Below are positions 1 to 8,620 of a stretch of 64,000 nt of DNA, piece by piece. The translations under genes and the position numbers were made by a program. Under the pieces are notes generated by a model. That model saw nothing but the letters and a program-made list of their open reading frames with translations, searched no databases and was not told the origin of the DNA. Numbering within the stretch: position 1 is the first letter of the stretch; the number at the start of each line of letters is the position of its first letter. Location: assembly GCA_051251725.1 (NCBI GenBank), contig JBPOFN010000005.1, positions 62,001-126,000 of the forward strand, given 5' to 3'. The DNA is from JALZUE01 sp051251725 (GTDB lineage Bacteria > Pseudomonadota > Gammaproteobacteria > Enterobacterales > Alteromonadaceae).

Positions 1-603
1 CGTTTGCACTTTGGCTAACATTTTTTCCGTTGGGCCATGACCCGCAGGGCAAATTAACGTGAAGTCTACACCAATTGTGGCGGCCATTAACATTAATGAA
101 TTAGAAACATTATTGCCGTCGCCAATATAAGCAAATTTCACTTGACTTAAATCATCATAAATTTCAGATAAAGTCACAAAATCAGCTAATGCTTGGCATG
201 GATGATATAAATCACATAACGCATTAATGACTGGTACACTGGCGTGCTTTGCTAACCCTTCAATAGAGTCATTGCTAAATACCCGCGCCACAATAGCATC
301 AGCATAACAAGAAAGGTTATTGGCATAATCACTAATGCGTTCACGCTCACCTAACTTACCATTTTGCTGGCCTAAATAAAGTGCATGACCACCTAATTTA
401 TTAATGCCCATATCAAAACTTACATGAGTACGTAATGATGGTTTTTCAAAAATCATCGCCACTGATTTACCCGCTAATGCTTGTGCATAATCAGCTGGGT
501 TAGTTTTGATCTTAATAGCAAGATCAATCAATGCTAATGTTTGTTCTTTGTTTAGCTGATCATCAGCTAAAAAATTCTCTATCAATTTAGTATTAGTAGA
601 CAT
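1..603 (-). CDS. argF: Ornithine carbamoyltransferase (3' part missing)
   Basis: Joins carbamoyl phosphate to ornithine to give citrulline in cytosolic arginine biosynthesis. About 201 codons are present, starting at the ATG at 603; the C-terminal part runs off the left edge. The carbamoyl-phosphate loop reads SLRTH, which replaces the usual STRTR of many OTCases, and is followed by VSFDMG. The HPCQALAD signature of the carbamoyltransferase family is also visible at about residues 133-140. The gene lies 40 bp downstream of argB in the same direction and so probably belongs to one argCBF transcript. Family assignment is firm; whether the SLRTH loop changes anything is unknown. Confidence 0.95.
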   Translation of the reverse strand, partial: MSTNTKLIENFLADDQLNKEQTLALIDLAIKIKTNPADYAQALAGKSVAMIFEKPSLRTHVSFDMGINKLGGHALYLGQQNGKLGERERISDYANNLSCYADAIVARVFSNDSIEGLAKHASVPVINALCDLYHPCQALADFVTLSEIYDDLSQVKFAYIGDGNNVSNSLMLMAATIGVDFTLICPAGHGPTEKMLAKVQT

Positions 604-643
604 AAATAATCCCTTCTAGGACAGCTGCGACTTTACGCAATCG

Positions 644-1420
644 TTAATGGGTTGAATCAGCTAAAATGCGGGTACCTATATTGTCACCCTTGATCAAATT
701 GACGATCTGCTCGGGTGACTGCCAGCTGGCAACCGCGATGCTTCGTCGTAACTGATTCGCAGCTAATAATGCTGCATTAACTTTTGCTGTCATTCCGCCA
801 GCAATAACACCCTGTTCAATTAACTCAGCAGCTTGTTGGCTACCCAATTCTTCTAACCACTCACCGTTTGCACCTTTAACACCAGGTACGTCGGTTAATA
901 ATAACAATTCTGCTGATAATAATTGGCAAATCGCAACAGCAGCATCATCAGCATTTACATTTACTAATTCACCATTGTCTAAAGCGCCAATGGAAGAAAT
1001 TACCGGAAAAAAACCATTATTTAATAAGGTCGTTAATAATGCACTTTCTTTCGGTGCTGGAAAACCAACATTACCCAAAGCCGGATCAGCTAAGGTACAA
1101 GTAACCATGTTGCCATCGCCTAACGATAAACCAACCGCAGCTAGATTTAATTCATTCGCTTGGCCAACAATAGTTTTATTAACAAAACCCGCTAACGTAC
1201 CAGCAATAATTGGCATTTGCTCGGCTGGCGTGATGCGTTTACCATCTTTTTTCTCGGTCGTGAAACCGGCTTGCGATAACTGTGCATCAACTGAACTACC
1301 ACCACCATGCACTAACACAACTTGTTGGTTTTCTAATTTAGCAATTTCCACTAACAAAGCTTTTAATGCCGAAGCTTTTTCAAGAATAGCGCCGCCAATT
1401 TTAATAACTAAGGGTTTCAT
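644..1420 (-). CDS. argB: Acetylglutamate kinase
   Basis: Phosphorylates N-acetylglutamate with ATP, the second step of arginine biosynthesis, in the cytosol. The 258-residue length matches the short ArgB form of gammaproteobacteria. Amino-acid-kinase motifs are visible: KIGGAIL at 7-13, HGGGSSVD at 39-46, NVNADDAA at 154-161 and LTDVPGV at 175-181. The ATG at 1420 lies 14 bp after the argC stop, and the stop is 40 bp before argF. The gene sits in the order argC-argB-argF, which supports co-transcription from the promoter in front of argC. Nothing unusual is visible. Confidence 0.97.
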   Translation of the reverse strand: MKPLVIKIGGAILEKASALKALLVEIAKLENQQVVLVHGGGSSVDAQLSQAGFTTEKKDGKRITPAEQMPIIAGTLAGFVNKTIVGQANELNLAAVGLSLGDGNMVTCTLADPALGNVGFPAPKESALLTTLLNNGFFPVISSIGALDNGELVNVNADDAAVAICQLLSAELLLLTDVPGVKGANGEWLEELGSQQAAELIEQGVIAGGMTAKVNAALLAANQLRRSIAVASWQSPEQIVNLIKGDNIGTRILADSTH

Positions 1421-1434
1421 TATTTCAAGACCTA

Positions 1435-2490
1435 CTAAGAGTTAATTGAGCTATTTGACATAGTGTTTGGTAATAAACCATATTCACTCGGCAGGCCCAT
1501 CACTAAATTAGCACACTGTACTGATTGCGAAGCCGCACCTTTTAATAGGTTATCAATGGCTGTACTTACTACAACCACTTGCTTTTCCGCATCATATTTC
1601 CAATAAATATCGGCAAACGGCGTATAAGCAACATTGTCAATTTTAGGCCAAGTAGCGGCAATACGAACTAACGGCTTGTCGTCGTAAGCATTATGAAAAG
1701 CATTATTCACTTGTTCTTCAGTAACATCAGCTTTTAATTGCAAAGTAACGGTTGATAATAAGCCGCGCTTATAAGGGGCTAAATGCGGATTAAAAATAAC
1801 CTGTGCATTCGCTTCTTGACTAATTTCAGGCTGATGTCTGTGTTGTAAAATATTGTAAGGCGTTAAGCTCACTTCATTAAAGCTAGTACCTAATGATGCT
1901 TTACGACCAGCACCAGAAACACCACTAATACCATTAACGACAATCAATGAATTTTCAAGATGAAGATTATTCGAAGTAATAGGCTTTAAACCTAATAAGC
2001 TCGCCGTTGGGTAACAACCAGGAACAGCAACAATTTTTGAATCAGCGAAAGACTCATCTAACCATTCGGCTAAACCATAATTGGCTTGCTCTAAAGCGGT
2101 TAAGTTTTTATGTTCAAAACCATAATAGGTCGGATAATCTGCTGCATCTTTTAATCGAAAGCCACCAGATAAGTCGAAAACTTTAACACCAACGTCTAAA
2201 AAGATATTGGCCCATTCAGCACTGTATTCATGCGGAGTAGCAAAAAATACCGCATCAATTGGCGTGGCAGCGTTTTTAACATGTTGATCGAACCAAGCAG
2301 GAGAAAATGCTTGTAAAGGTAAATCACAAACACCTTGGTATTTTGCATGAAGGTCTGAAAACAATAAGCCTTCAGATGCGCTATTTTCAGACACTAATAG
2401 ATGAGCGATAGATATTTTATCATGCGCTGTTAATAAATTAATTAACTCAGCACCAACATAACCACTAGCGCCGATTATCGCGACGTTCAT
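1435..2490 (-). CDS. argC: N-acetyl-gamma-glutamyl-phosphate reductase
   Basis: NADPH-dependent reduction of N-acetylglutamyl phosphate, third step of arginine synthesis. From the ATG at 2490 the protein is 351 residues and opens directly with the Rossmann motif NVAIIGASGYVG, as in the family. A longer open frame starts with TTG at 2523 but adds 11 residues absent from normal ArgC proteins, so the ATG is preferred. The catalytic cysteine is in VPGCYPTAS (Cys159). First gene of the argCBF operon. A divergent argE, common in related bacteria, is not present upstream; the next gene upstream encodes an unrelated protein. Confidence 0.96.
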   Translation of the reverse strand: MNVAIIGASGYVGAELINLLTAHDKISIAHLLVSENSASEGLLFSDLHAKYQGVCDLPLQAFSPAWFDQHVKNAATPIDAVFFATPHEYSAEWANIFLDVGVKVFDLSGGFRLKDAADYPTYYGFEHKNLTALEQANYGLAEWLDESFADSKIVAVPGCYPTASLLGLKPITSNNLHLENSLIVVNGISGVSGAGRKASLGTSFNEVSLTPYNILQHRHQPEISQEANAQVIFNPHLAPYKRGLLSTVTLQLKADVTEEQVNNAFHNAYDDKPLVRIAATWPKIDNVAYTPFADIYWKYDAEKQVVVVSTAIDNLLKGAASQSVQCANLVMGLPSEYGLLPNTMSNSSINS

Positions 2491-2587
2491 ATTTTTAACC
2501 ACGGGGAAAACCTCTAAATGCAATTTTATTCAACAAAATAATAGAAAAACCACGAAATAATAAACGCTAAAATCATCGCAGGGGTGA

Positions 2588-2616
2588 ATTTTAAACGCGC
2601 TATCACAACATATCAA
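2588..2616 (-). promoter_or_regulatory. Likely sigma-70 promoter of argCBF
   Basis: On the minus strand a TTGATA -35 (2611-2616) is separated by 17 bp from a TAAAAT -10 (2588-2593), about 100 bp before the argC ATG. The -10 region overlaps the sequence TTTAAAATTCA, which matches the right half of an ArgR box (ATTCA), but the left half is degenerate. Promoter by pattern only; ArgR control is expected from the family but only weakly supported here. Confidence 0.5.
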
Positions 2617-2727
2617 TCTATTGTCGTCGAAAAGTTTTAAGCATTTTATTCGCGCCCATTACCCTGTGGTTAACTAAGGCTGGCTAATTTATCAACTAAT
2701 GACTATTTATGCAATTAAAAAGAATAA

Positions 2728-4224
2728 TTATTTCATCGGGGTTAGCAATGAATTAACCGAACGGTTCCATAGTTTTTGATGGTTTTTTACCGAAAAATAA
2801 TCATTAGGCAACCAACAGCGCGGTAAAATATCTAGGTTTTTTCGTTCTTCAAAATTTGATGCCATTTGCGCTAATATTTCTAACAGGCGAGCCTTGCTAA
2901 CGCGTGAGAAGCGTTTAGCGGTATCTTGAAAATACAAATTACTTTTTTTACCGATAGAAAGATCGTGACCAAAACTAATAAAAGCTAAATTTTTTGTCGC
3001 TTGTCGACACAAGGGTTCTTCGGGGGTTTTCGGATAGAATTGACTGACTACACCATATTCATAATAATCCATATCACTGCCATCATCCGCTTTAGGAATA
3101 AAAGTAACACCATAACCTTGAGGAAACATGCCTGTGATTTTATATAAACTATCCACCACAGATTGCTGGCAAGCACCGCGCTCTGCATTTAAATTCAAGA
3201 CATTATAAACCTTAGGTAGTACTTTATAGTTATAATTGGCTTTGGTTGACATAATTATAGACGTATAGATTTGCGGTACTTTTAATAAGTTTCCAATGCC
3301 TTTTTTCGGATTGATGGCATTTTTCAATAATTGCCTAATGAATAATATTTTTTCACTTTCACGTTCAATAAAAAGCCGTTTTTCATCTCTGGAATTACCG
3401 GTATATTTTAAGGTGCCCAGCCCATCGACAATATATCGATTGGTTTCACGAAAGCTAATTTGCAAAAGACTTTTTCTTTCTTCTATGGTTAATGCTCGGT
3501 AAGGGTCTTCAGTTCCGCCCCCTGTTAATATTTTTTGTGCTTCAGGATGATGATTACCGATATCTTGTAATAATGCAGACATTACAATTGCCACTTTAAT
3601 TTGTTCAGTAAAAACTTTATAACTTTCCGGGTTATTTAACTGAAAGTGACGATATCTATTACCACTATATCCCTCTAGGTATTTATTAACATACGCGTCA
3701 TTTAAATGTTCGCTTAGGATGAGCTCATCTAATAATCGCAAACATAACACCGCTTTATAGATAGCTTTATGTTGATCATTAACGACGGCGATATTTTTAC
3801 CTTCATTTGGGCTAATTAATTGAATAGTACCTAAAAATTGCGCCGATTTTCGTAGTGTCTCTTCGAAGTTTTCACCCTCACATAAATCAATGAGTAGATT
3901 ACATATGGCAAGTAAATGTTTATGCCTTAACTCAGATTCTGCTTTTAGCTCAAAGTGATACATCTCTTGCGAAAGCTCAAGTTTATCAATTTCTGTTTTA
4001 AGCGCGGTAGTTTTAGCTGCGGCCACACTGGCTGACTGGATATTTAAACTGGCAATCTCTTGCTGGTAAGTATTTAATTGTTCTTGAATTGATAAATTTT
4101 GTTTATAAAATTCAGTAGCGCGATCAAAGACTGAATCTTTTTGAATAGTACGGTCACTAATTCGATTGATCAGGTGTCTAACTTCACTAGTAAAATGAGA
4201 ATCTTGAGAATTTATTTTAGCCAT
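2728..4224 (-). CDS. Uncharacterised cytosolic protein, HD-like core
   Basis: I do not recognise this 498-residue protein. No signal peptide or membrane segment is visible. Residues about 15-110 are rich in Glu, Gln, Lys and Leu and likely form a coiled coil or helical bundle. A central stretch (MSALLQDIGNHHPEAQ, about residues 215-230) recalls the ALLHDIG motif of HD/HDOD phosphohydrolases, but the key His is Gln, so a catalytic role is doubtful. The C-terminal half has no motif I can name. The longest frame starts with TTG at 4230; the ATG at 4224 (MAKINSQ) is more likely. It is a single gene with a mobile-looking element immediately upstream. Signalling or regulation is only a guess. Confidence 0.6.
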   Translation of the reverse strand: MAKINSQDSHFTSEVRHLINRISDRTIQKDSVFDRATEFYKQNLSIQEQLNTYQQEIASLNIQSASVAAAKTTALKTEIDKLELSQEMYHFELKAESELRHKHLLAICNLLIDLCEGENFEETLRKSAQFLGTIQLISPNEGKNIAVVNDQHKAIYKAVLCLRLLDELILSEHLNDAYVNKYLEGYSGNRYRHFQLNNPESYKVFTEQIKVAIVMSALLQDIGNHHPEAQKILTGGGTEDPYRALTIEERKSLLQISFRETNRYIVDGLGTLKYTGNSRDEKRLFIERESEKILFIRQLLKNAINPKKGIGNLLKVPQIYTSIIMSTKANYNYKVLPKVYNVLNLNAERGACQQSVVDSLYKITGMFPQGYGVTFIPKADDGSDMDYYEYGVVSQFYPKTPEEPLCRQATKNLAFISFGHDLSIGKKSNLYFQDTAKRFSRVSKARLLEILAQMASNFEERKNLDILPRCWLPNDYFSVKNHQKLWNRSVNSLLTPMK

Positions 4225-4363
4225 ATGCAAATAAAATGAACGGTCCTAAGTAATAAAATCACTTGAAAATCAGTAACTTTTATAAAATTAACATTTACAT
4301 CAATATTTAGATTAATCACTAATCAATAAATAATCAACCGCAAGTTATTTTTATAACAAACTA

Positions 4364-4626
4364 GGGTCTGTTGACCTTTGTGTTATTTTTAAGCAATAGG
4401 CTATTTTATTCATTAACAAAATAGAATGAGTGCGGTTTAGTCCGCTAAATAAATGAATTCTAATGCAGTTAAGGGGGAAAATAGCCATTGCCCTTCGGGC
4501 TGAGGCCAAAATTGTCTTATGTTGCGTTAGAAATAATTCGTTTAGATCGCTAAATCTTGTTATTTCTGCCTTACCTAAGACAATTTTATCTCTCAGCTTA
4601 AATTATAAACAAAGATCAACAAACCC
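4364..4626. mobile_element. MITE-like element with TA-flanked inverted ends
   Basis: A non-coding 263-bp block filling most of the 474-bp gap between the gene at 2728-4224 and metB. Its ends are imperfect inverted repeats: GGGTCTGTTGACCTTTG on the left (from 4364) and, read in reverse complement, GGGTTTGTTGATCTTTG on the right (to 4626), 15 of 17 identical. Both ends are flanked by TA (4362-4363 and 4627-4628), as expected for a TA-target (Tc1/mariner or IS630-like) insertion. Inside are nested palindromes, for example GCAATAGGCTATTTT against AAAATAGCCATTGC, and CAAAATTGTCTTA against TAAGACAATTTT. No open frame of note. The rest of the gap (4225-4361) shows nothing. Confidence 0.65.
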
Positions 4627-4650
4627 TAATAACAATTAATTTACCGTGAT

Positions 4651-4678
4651 CAAAAAAGCCATCCGAAGATGGCTTGTT
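4651..4678 (-). terminator. Rho-independent terminator of metB
   Basis: AAGCCATC and GATGGCTT form an 8-bp stem with a CGAA loop (4656-4675), about 20 bp after the metB stop. Read on the minus strand the stem is followed by a T run (TTTTTTG). Confidence 0.85.
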
Positions 4679-4698
4679 TATTTTCATGAATCGGGAGC

Positions 4699-5853
4699 TT
4701 ATTGGCTGGCTAATAAACCTCGATTTAAGTCTTGAATAATATCTTCGACATCTTCAATACCGACAGAAATACGTACTAAAGATTGAGTAATGCCAGCAGC
4801 TAACTGGGCTTCAATTTCCATCCCGGCATGAGTCATAGTTGATGGGTGACTAATTAAACATTCAACACCACCTAGCGACTGCGCCAAAGTAAATAAAGAT
4901 AAATTATCAAATAATACTTTAACCGCTTCAACACCACCTTTAACTTCAAAGCTCATCATAGCGCCAAAATCCGCTTGTTGGCGTTTCGCTAATTCATGAC
5001 CTGGATGGTCTGCTAAACCAGGGTAATACACTTTTTCAATTGCGGGGTGAGTAGATAAGAATTCCGCCACTGCATTAGCATTAACTTGATGCTGCTTCAT
5101 TCGTACCGGTAATGTTTTTAAACCACGTAAAGCAAGGAAGCTATCAAACGCTGAACCAGTAATACCGATACAATTCGCCCACCACGCCAATTCTTCACCT
5201 AGCTTTTGCTCTTTTGTCACTAAAACACCGCCAACCACATCACTGTGACCATTAATATATTTAGTGGTTGAATGGAAAACAATATCCGCCCCTAACGCTA
5301 ATGGCTGTTGTAATACCGGCGATAAAAAGGTGTTATCAACCGCAACAATCGCGCCAACGTCATGACTTGCTTTCGCAATTTTTTCAATATCAACCAGTCG
5401 TAATAATGGATTACTTGGTGTTTCAATCAAGACAAGTTTAGGTTTTTGCGCTAACGCCTCGGCTAAAGCTGCTTCATCGTTTTGATCAACAACAATAACG
5501 TTAAATTGCCCGCGTTTAGCTAAATGAGTATATAAGCGATAACTACCGCCGTAACAATCATGAGGAATAACAACAGTATCGCCAACTGATAATAACTGAC
5601 ACGTTAAATGCACCGCTGACATACCTGTGCCGGTTACAATCCCAACGGCGCCGCCTTCTAGATCAGCAATAGCTTGACCAAAGGTTGCGCGAGTTGGATT
5701 ACCTGTACGTGAATAATCAAATTGACGTTTTTCATTAAAACCTTTTAATGAATAAGTACTAGAAAGATGAATAGGACCAACAACAGCGCCATGCTGTGAA
5801 TCAGTATTAATACCGGCAGTAACGGCTTTGGTGGCAATTTTAACCTTAGACAT
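4699..5853 (-). CDS. metB: Cystathionine gamma-synthase
   Basis: PLP enzyme that condenses an O-acyl-homoserine with cysteine to cystathionine in methionine synthesis. The 384 residues match the Cys/Met metabolism PLP family, with SRTGNPTR at 48-55, TGTGMSAVHL at 74-83, VDNTFLSP at 172-179 and the PLP lysine in HSTTKYINGHSD (Lys198). The motif set alone does not exclude cystathionine gamma-lyase or O-acylhomoserine sulfhydrylase, but the MetJ-type operator in front of it and the nearby metJ support biosynthetic MetB. The metL gene that often follows metB is not downstream here; a terminator and the MITE-like element follow instead. Confidence 0.9.
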   Translation of the reverse strand: MSKVKIATKAVTAGINTDSQHGAVVGPIHLSSTYSLKGFNEKRQFDYSRTGNPTRATFGQAIADLEGGAVGIVTGTGMSAVHLTCQLLSVGDTVVIPHDCYGGSYRLYTHLAKRGQFNVIVVDQNDEAALAEALAQKPKLVLIETPSNPLLRLVDIEKIAKASHDVGAIVAVDNTFLSPVLQQPLALGADIVFHSTTKYINGHSDVVGGVLVTKEQKLGEELAWWANCIGITGSAFDSFLALRGLKTLPVRMKQHQVNANAVAEFLSTHPAIEKVYYPGLADHPGHELAKRQQADFGAMMSFEVKGGVEAVKVLFDNLSLFTLAQSLGGVECLISHPSTMTHAGMEIEAQLAAGITQSLVRISVGIEDVEDIIQDLNRGLLASQ

Positions 5854-5879
5854 AGTTAACCTTTGATGAATAGTTACTT

Positions 5880-5919
5880 AGTCTGCTATCAGACTTGGAA
5901 TTTAGATGTTTGGACGTCT
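5880..5919 (-). promoter_or_regulatory. MetJ operator (tandem met boxes) of metB
   Basis: Read on the minus strand, two adjoining 8-mers AGACGTCC (5919-5912) and AAACATCT (5911-5904) match the MetJ consensus AGACGTCT at 7/8 and 6/8. Two more 8-mers in the same register, AGTCTGAT and AGCAGACT (5895-5880), match at 4/8 and 5/8 and also form a palindrome; the 8-mer between them is poor. The array starts 26 bp before the metB ATG. Confidence 0.8.
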
Positions 5920-5922
5920 ATA

Positions 5923-5951
5923 ACTCTAAATCTTTATGCCTATATAATCAA
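5923..5951 (-). promoter_or_regulatory. Possible metB promoter
   Basis: Minus-strand TTGATT (5946-5951), 17 bp spacer, TAGAGT (5923-5928), directly upstream of the met boxes so that MetJ would cover the start site. The -10 is weak (4/6). Confidence 0.4.
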
Positions 5952-6062
5952 GCCAAATCTCAGTTACCTAGTCTGCTAGGTTTATTAAATCATGATAAGT
6001 TTAAGCATAAATGGCGTATTAATTGGTTAACTATTTATTTACTAACTAAAAATGGAACAATA

Positions 6063-6092
6063 AAAAGCGCACTAAAGTGTAGCGCGCTTTTA
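6063..6092 (-). terminator. Terminator of the beta-helix gene
   Basis: AAAAGCGC (from 6063) pairs with GCGCGCTTTT (to about 6091) around a short loop; on the minus strand it ends in TTTTTA. It lies about 20 bp after the stop of the gene at 6113-7792. Confidence 0.7.
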
Positions 6093-6112
6093 AGGTTATT
6101 CACTTTAGTCGA

Positions 6113-7792
6113 TTAATAAGCTCTTACTTTAATATACTGACAGTTATTAGTTGGTGATAATTTAAAGGTTGAACCTGATAAGTTAGAGACTACTTGATAG
6201 TTTGCCGTAATCGTTTCAGCAACTGATGGATTGTCAGTTGAAGCGATCTCACCTCTAAAATTACAAGCACTATTCGTGTCGCTATCCCAGGCTTGTAAAG
6301 TTTCGTTACCTAAATCTCGATCAAACTTAATACAATTGGTACTAGCAATATTTATTTCAGTTTTTGTATTCCAAGTTACTGTTTTTTTACCCGAACATTC
6401 ATCACTTGTTGGCGGCGGTGTTGGTGTTGTACTTGCTGATGCTTTGGTATAACAATGTTTTACCGTACCCGGAAGTGGATCACCAAAGGCAACATAATTA
6501 CAAAGCACATTATCGGTTTGATTATAGAGATAGTTAAATGAACCACTGGCGCCGTAAGCGATATCCATTTCACCAGTAACAATTACCGTTGCTCTCATCT
6601 CGGCAGCATAAGTAAAACCTGCAGGCCCAATAGGAGTTTCAGGATCAGGCGTCGGTTCTGGTTCTGGTTCAGGCTCTGGCGTTGGAGTCGGCGTAGAACC
6701 ACAACCACTGGTTAACTCATCAAAACAGCTGTACGTTTTTGACGGCTTTTCAATGCTTGAGTCTAAAACATTATCAATTTTCTTCAATTGATAATCCGCC
6801 TCAACCACTTTTGTACCGCCATCAACACGTAGATTATTTTTTGCGTGTACAGTTTCTTCCAGTAATTTAAACGTCGGCATACTCGTGCCTAAGGTGAATT
6901 CATTATTATATATATTAGAGTTTCGATGCTCTTGATAGGTAAAAATTCCGTGGGCGAAGTTATTGTCACTTTGCCAATCCATTTTATTATTACGAATAAT
7001 AACGTCGGTACCTTTCAAATCGATAAAGCTGTCGGCGGCAGGATCACCAGAGGCACCAATAATACCTTCACCATTGATATAATTTGACTCAATAATAGTA
7101 CCTTTAGTGCCAGACTTAATATCAAACGCTTCTGCTGTAATATTTGGCCCAATTGAACAACCGCCAATTCGGTTATTATTACTGTTATCTAATTTTGCCG
7201 AAGTATGGCCATCATGAGTACCAACATACACAGCTTCACCAAAGCCTTCTTGCCCTGAGCGTTTACCGGTATTGTGAATATAACAATTTGAAAGCGTGTT
7301 ATTTGAACTGAAATATCTAAAATGTACCGCTTCAGCGCCAATATTAAAGACTTCAATATTATCTAACGTATTATTCTTACTCCCTTCAAGCATGATGCCT
7401 TTTTGTGCTGTGGTAAATTTTAAATCTTTTATTACCCAATGATCACCGGTTAAATAAAAGATATAGCCAGAATCAACAGACTCACCTTTAAGAATTTGTT
7501 TATTACCTTTCCATTTACTTCTGACAGTAATAGGGTTAGATGAAGTACCACTTTTATCACTATAAAAATGCGCTTTTGAGCTACCACTGGCACTACTGCC
7601 TTTAGCCCCGGTATATGAGCCTGGATTAACAATAATTTCATCGCCCGCGGCGGCATTTTTTAAAGCATTTTGTAAGTCAGTAGCATTATAAACATTAACT
7701 GTATCTGCAATGGCAAAACCACTGAAAGGTAACAAGCATGCAGCTAAAAGGTGAGATATTTTGAACGAGTTGGTGTTGATTTGAGTTTTCAT
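6113..7792 (-). CDS. Secreted right-handed beta-helix protein with two C-terminal modules
   Basis: 559 residues with a clear signal peptide (cut after about FAIA, residue 29). Residues about 31-345 open with NVYNATDLQNALKNAAAGDEI, the usual entry to a parallel beta-helix, followed by many N-rich strand repeats (KNNTLDNIEVFN, SNNTLSNCYIHN, FDIKSGTKGTIIESN). This fold is typical of polysaccharide lyases and related glycan-active proteins. A Pro/Glu/Thr-rich linker leads to a small Cys-containing module (AYGASGSFNY ... AFGDPLPGT ... KHCYT) of a kind I associate with bacterial pectate lyases and other carbohydrate-active enzymes. A second PT linker leads to a further Cys-containing domain I cannot name. 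A polysaccharide-degrading or -binding role outside the cell is inferred; the substrate is unknown, and no PL6 catalytic signature was recognised. Confidence 0.7.
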   Translation of the reverse strand: MKTQINTNSFKISHLLAACLLPFSGFAIADTVNVYNATDLQNALKNAAAGDEIIVNPGSYTGAKGSSASGSSKAHFYSDKSGTSSNPITVRSKWKGNKQILKGESVDSGYIFYLTGDHWVIKDLKFTTAQKGIMLEGSKNNTLDNIEVFNIGAEAVHFRYFSSNNTLSNCYIHNTGKRSGQEGFGEAVYVGTHDGHTSAKLDNSNNNRIGGCSIGPNITAEAFDIKSGTKGTIIESNYINGEGIIGASGDPAADSFIDLKGTDVIIRNNKMDWQSDNNFAHGIFTYQEHRNSNIYNNEFTLGTSMPTFKLLEETVHAKNNLRVDGGTKVVEADYQLKKIDNVLDSSIEKPSKTYSCFDELTSGCGSTPTPTPEPEPEPEPTPDPETPIGPAGFTYAAEMRATVIVTGEMDIAYGASGSFNYLYNQTDNVLCNYVAFGDPLPGTVKHCYTKASASTTPTPPPTSDECSGKKTVTWNTKTEINIASTNCIKFDRDLGNETLQAWDSDTNSACNFRGEIASTDNPSVAETITANYQVVSNLSGSTFKLSPTNNCQYIKVRAY

Positions 7793-8178
7793 TAAATCCC
7801 CTGATTCTATCGATATAATTATTTTAATTTTTAGTTATTAAGCATCCCTTTTTTTTATTTTATTTTTCCCTAAGTAACTTAAACATACACCCAATAAATT
7901 GGTAAGACAACCCTACCAAACCCACAAAAGTGTAAAGCGGTAAGGCAGATACGATCTAGTTTTATGATAAATATATGAATTTTAATCATTTAAAATGGCA
8001 AAAAATAGTATAAAAAAATACGATTGAACACTTTTTCACCAGAGTAATCAGCAGCTTTTGCTGTAAAAAACATTGGCAACGATTTTATTGATCAAAATTA
8101 TTGAGTATTAGCAATTAGAAATATGATTGTTTTCCAAAAAAAGCTATAAATTGGCAAGAAAAGGAGGGATAAATATCT
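7793..8178. other. Intergenic, no gene seen
   Basis: AT-rich spacer between the divergent beta-helix gene and metJ. No convincing open frame or RNA gene is visible. A TTGGCA (8152-8157) about 17 bp before TATCTA could be a metJ promoter but the -10 is poor. Confidence 0.5.
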
Positions 8179-8202
8179 AGACATCTAAACTTCTACACAT
8201 TC
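8179..8202 (+). promoter_or_regulatory. MetJ operator of metJ (three met boxes)
   Basis: Three adjoining 8-mers AGACATCT, AAACTTCT and ACACATTC (8179-8202) match AGACGTCT at 7/8, 5/8 and 3/8. They lie 67 bp before the metJ ATG and indicate autoregulation, as known for metJ of enterobacteria. Confidence 0.75.
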
Positions 8203-8268
8203 ATAGTTGACTGTTACTAAGGAGTCAGTACAATTTAGCTTATAACAATAAATATTTTGAGGTTATTC

Positions 8269-8595
8269 ATGGCAGAATGGAATGGCGAATATATTAACCC
8301 ATACGCCGAACACGGGAAAAAAAGTGAGCAAGTAAAAAAAATTACCGTATCCATTCCTTTACGTGTATTAAAAGTATTAACTGACGAGCGTACTCGACGT
8401 CAAATTAATAACTTGCGACATGCCACTAACAGTGAATTGTTATGTGAAGCATTTCTGCATGCATTTACTGGACAGCCTTTACCTGATGATATTGATTTAG
8501 CTAAAGACAACAATGAAAAATTACCTGCCAGCGTTAGAGCCATTCTGATGGAAAAAGGTATAACGGACTTTAGCGTTTTTGAAGACGAAGATTAA
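8269..8595 (+). CDS. metJ: Methionine repressor MetJ
   Basis: Ribbon-helix-helix repressor that binds met boxes with S-adenosylmethionine as co-repressor. From the ATG at 8269 the protein has 108 residues and opens MAEWNGEY, nearly as in the E. coli protein (MAEWSGEY). Strongly conserved stretches follow: AEHGKKSEQVKKITV, the beta-strand that inserts into the operator (KKITVSIP), and RRQINNLRHATNSELLCEAF. A TTG four codons upstream gives a longer frame, but a GAGG ribosome site at 8259-8262 fits the ATG. Its own promoter region carries met boxes, as does metB about 2.4 kb away, so the two form a small local regulon. Confidence 0.97.
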   Translation: MAEWNGEYINPYAEHGKKSEQVKKITVSIPLRVLKVLTDERTRRQINNLRHATNSELLCEAFLHAFTGQPLPDDIDLAKDNNEKLPASVRAILMEKGITDFSVFEDED

Positions 8596-8620
8596 ACGCT
8601 CAAACGTTAATAACAACATT

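Noticed and set aside
975..1445. 156-codon plus-strand frame opposite argB
   Set aside because: Fully antisense to a certain gene, with no family features.
2721..2737. ArgR-box-like GAATAATTATTTC near the end of the 498-residue protein gene
   Set aside because: It is about 230 bp from the argC start and over 100 bp from the better promoter, and overlaps a coding end; a chance AT-rich match is likely.
5895..6116. 73-codon plus-strand frame between metB and the beta-helix gene
   Set aside because: It covers the metB operator and promoter and a terminator hairpin, and looks non-protein.
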